A stretch of DNA of 64,000 bases from Inquilinus sp. Marseille-Q2685 (GTDB lineage: Bacteria > Pseudomonadota > Alphaproteobacteria > DSM-16000 > Inquilinaceae): the NCBI RefSeq assembly GCF_916619195.1, contig NZ_CAKAKL010000002.1, positions 1,428,001 through 1,492,000 of the forward strand, read 5' to 3'. The position numbers and the translations under genes were made by a program. Positions 62,397-64,000 of the stretch are shown here, one piece after another (positions within the stretch are counted from its first letter, which is position 1; every line of letters begins with the position of its first letter). The notes below the pieces were generated by a model. That model saw only the letters and a program-made list of their open reading frames with translations, did no database searches and had not been told where the DNA came from.

Positions 62397-63317
62397 ATGG
62401 TGCGCTTCTGGTCGGTGAAAGCCGCGCGGACCCTCTTGACGCTCTGGTTCGTCGTGACCTTCGCCTTCATCGTGCTGCGGGTCTCGGGCGACCCGGTGCA
62501 GTCGCTGCTGGGGCCGGACGCCACCAATGAGGAGATCGCGCAGTTCCGCGAGGCCTGGGGCCTCGACCGGCCGCTGCCCGAACAGTATCTGCGCTATGTC
62601 GTGCAGATGGCGTCGGGCCAGTTCGGCACCTCCTACCGCGACGGAAGGCCGGTGACGGAGATCATCGCCGAGCGCGTGCCCTGGACCGTGCTGCTCGGCC
62701 TCTCCGCCTATGCCGTCGCCATCCTGGTCGGGGTGCCGGCCGGCATCGTCGCGGCGCTGCGCCGCGGCTCCGCCCTCGACCGGCTGGTGATGGGCTTCGC
62801 CGTGTTCGGCTTCGCCCTGCCGAACTTCTTTCTCGGCATCCTGCTGATCCTCCTGTTCTCCCTGACGCTGCAATGGCTGCCGAGCTCGGGCACCGGCTCG
62901 ATCCTGCACCTGCTGATGCCGGCCGCGACGCTGGGCGTCTACACCGCCGGCACGCTGGCGCGCTTCACCCGTTCGGCGATGCTGGAGGTGCTGGCCAAGC
63001 CCTATATGCGCGCCGCGGCGGCGAAGGGCGCGCCGCCCCTGGTCCGGGTGCTGCGCCATGCCCTGCCCAACGCCGCCATCCCGATCGTCACCATCATCGG
63101 CCTCAATCTCGGCGCGCTGGTCGGCGGCGCGGTGGTGGTGGAGACGGTGTTCGCCTGGCCCGGCATCGGCCGCCTCCTGGTCACCGCCGTGACCTCGCGC
63201 GACCTTGCCGTGGTGCAGGCGCTGGTGCTGCTGGTCGCCGCCACCATGGTCGCGGCCAACCTCGCGGTCGACCTGCTGTACGGGCTGCTCGACCCCCGCA
63301 TCCGCACGGCGCGCTGA
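62397..63317 (+). CDS. Dipeptide/oligopeptide ABC transporter permease (DppB-like)
   Basis: A 306-residue permease. It opens MVRFWSVKAARTLLTLWFVV; RVSGDPVQSLLGPDAT, GQFGTSYRDGRPVTE, the EAA loop YMRAAAAKGAPPLVRVLRHA and ETVFAWPGIGRLLVTAV are all DppB features. The ATG at 62397 is preceded by GGAGAGAAGG. The DppC gene follows after 10 bases. This is a second importer of the class at 31309-37050, without its binding protein in the window. Confidence 0.92.
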   Translation: MVRFWSVKAARTLLTLWFVVTFAFIVLRVSGDPVQSLLGPDATNEEIAQFREAWGLDRPLPEQYLRYVVQMASGQFGTSYRDGRPVTEIIAERVPWTVLLGLSAYAVAILVGVPAGIVAALRRGSALDRLVMGFAVFGFALPNFFLGILLILLFSLTLQWLPSSGTGSILHLLMPAATLGVYTAGTLARFTRSAMLEVLAKPYMRAAAAKGAPPLVRVLRHALPNAAIPIVTIIGLNLGALVGGAVVVETVFAWPGIGRLLVTAVTSRDLAVVQALVLLVAATMVAANLAVDLLYGLLDPRIRTAR

Positions 63318-63327
63318 GGGGCGGGCG

Positions 63328-64000
63328 ATGCGGCGCTTCCCCTGGTTCCTCGCAGCGGCCTTCGCGATCCTGGCGGCGGCGCTGCTGGCCGCCCTGTTCG
63401 GCGGCTGGCTGACTCCGTACGGCGTGACCCAGCAGAACCTGCTGGCCCGGCTGAAGCCGCCGTCCTTCCTGGGCGGCGACCCGCGCTACCTGCTGGGCAC
63501 CGACCGGCTCGGCCGCGACATGGTGGCCCGGCTGGTCGGCGGGCTGCAGATGTCGCTGTCGGTCGCCGTCGCCGGCACGCTGATCGGGGCCGTCGTCGGC
63601 AGCGCCATCGGCTTCATCGCCGCGCATTTCCGCGGCTGGGTCGAGGAGTCGCTGATGATGCTGGTCGACTTCCAGGCGTCGCTGCCCTTTATCCTGATCG
63701 CCCTGACCCTCCTGGCCTTCTTCGGCAACAGCCTGACGCTGTTCGTCATCCTGATGGGGCTGCATGGCTGGGAATCCTCCGCCCGGCTGGCGCGCGGCGT
63801 GGTCCTGTCCGCCGCCAGCCAGCCCTATGCCAAGGCGGTGGTGGCGCTGGGCGCCCCGCCGATGCGGCTCTACCTGCGGCACATCCTGCCGAATGTGGCG
63901 AGCGCGCTGATCGTCCAGGTCACGCTGAACTTCCCGCAGATCATCCTGCTCGAGACCTCGCTGAGCTTCCTCGGCCTCGGCATCCAGCCGCCCCTGACCA
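63328..64000 (+). CDS. Dipeptide/oligopeptide ABC transporter permease (DppC-like, 3' end outside window)
   Basis: The frame opens at ATG 63328 and runs to the window edge; 224 codons are visible. Helix 1 is WFLAAAFAILAAALLAALFG, and LLGTDRLGRDMVARLVGGLQ is the DppC hallmark. The EAA loop reads AVVALGAPPMRLYLRHILPN, followed by ETSLSFLGLGIQPPLT at the edge. Only about 50-60 residues should be missing. ATPases and a binding protein presumably follow outside. Confidence 0.92.
   Translation, partial: MRRFPWFLAAAFAILAAALLAALFGGWLTPYGVTQQNLLARLKPPSFLGGDPRYLLGTDRLGRDMVARLVGGLQMSLSVAVAGTLIGAVVGSAIGFIAAHFRGWVEESLMMLVDFQASLPFILIALTLLAFFGNSLTLFVILMGLHGWESSARLARGVVLSAASQPYAKAVVALGAPPMRLYLRHILPNVASALIVQVTLNFPQIILLETSLSFLGLGIQPPLT

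Overview
The window is GC-rich (roughly 70% by eye), densely coded, and reads as chromosomal DNA of a metabolically versatile alphaproteobacterium. The many ABC importers with dedicated catabolic enzymes, the palindromic intergenic repeats and the gene styles resemble soil or plant-associated Rhodospirillales/Rhizobiales such as Inquilinus or Azospirillum relatives. That placement is an inference from gene content. I saw no rRNA, tRNA, CRISPR array, complete insertion sequence or phage gene.

Layout. 1-550 is the 3' end of a type III secretion export-gate gene (SctU/FlhB family). 610-1669 holds a DOPA-dioxygenase-like protein and a TetR regulator. 1700-6311 is an RND efflux pump preceded by operator palindromes and a short upstream ORF that overlaps the pump start codon. 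6438-14087 is a divergent sugar locus: BtpA/SgcQ, M42/SgcX and an FGGY kinase leftward, and an ABC importer without ATPase rightward, with a LacI-type palindrome between them. 14313-23965 is a second sugar locus: split transketolase, FGGY kinase, Rbs-type ABC importer and SDR leftward, and a SorC regulator with another SDR rightward. 23955-29147 carries a small hypothetical gene, a lone receiver, a SulP transporter with a beta-carbonic anhydrase, and a two-component system. 29451-31308 is a LysR gene divergent from a Tat-signal SDR. 31309-41358 is an oligopeptide-type ABC operon with a DAO-family oxidoreductase and an SDR, then a MarR gene and a second FAD oxidoreductase. 41526-48319 is a nucleoside-hydrolase/2OG-oxygenase/ABC/GntR module with a degraded LysR remnant at its edge. 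48329-49915 holds a methyltransferase and two DUF1801 proteins. 49980-57770 is a LacI-led operon for nucleoside uptake, hydrolysis and adenine deamination. 58053-61306 contains two MFS efflux genes, one behind a leader ORF and terminator, the other coupled to an ArsR-type repressor. 61325-64000 is a LysR gene divergent from a dipeptide-type ABC operon that leaves the window.

How the genes work together. Most operons pair an importer with enzymes that act on its cargo, and most are bounded by a local regulator with a visible palindromic operator. Two separate operons pair a polyamine-type ABC importer with an inosine-uridine-type nucleoside hydrolase, so nucleosides or modified nucleobases are probable cargo for both. 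Inverted-repeat elements sit inside four ABC operons and may tune relative expression. The most novel-looking signals are the leader-peptide/terminator arrangement upstream of the MFS gene at 58180, the large nested inverted repeat at 53697-53966, the helically phased operator pair at 42762-42790, and the nucleoside-hydrolase/2OG-oxygenase module.
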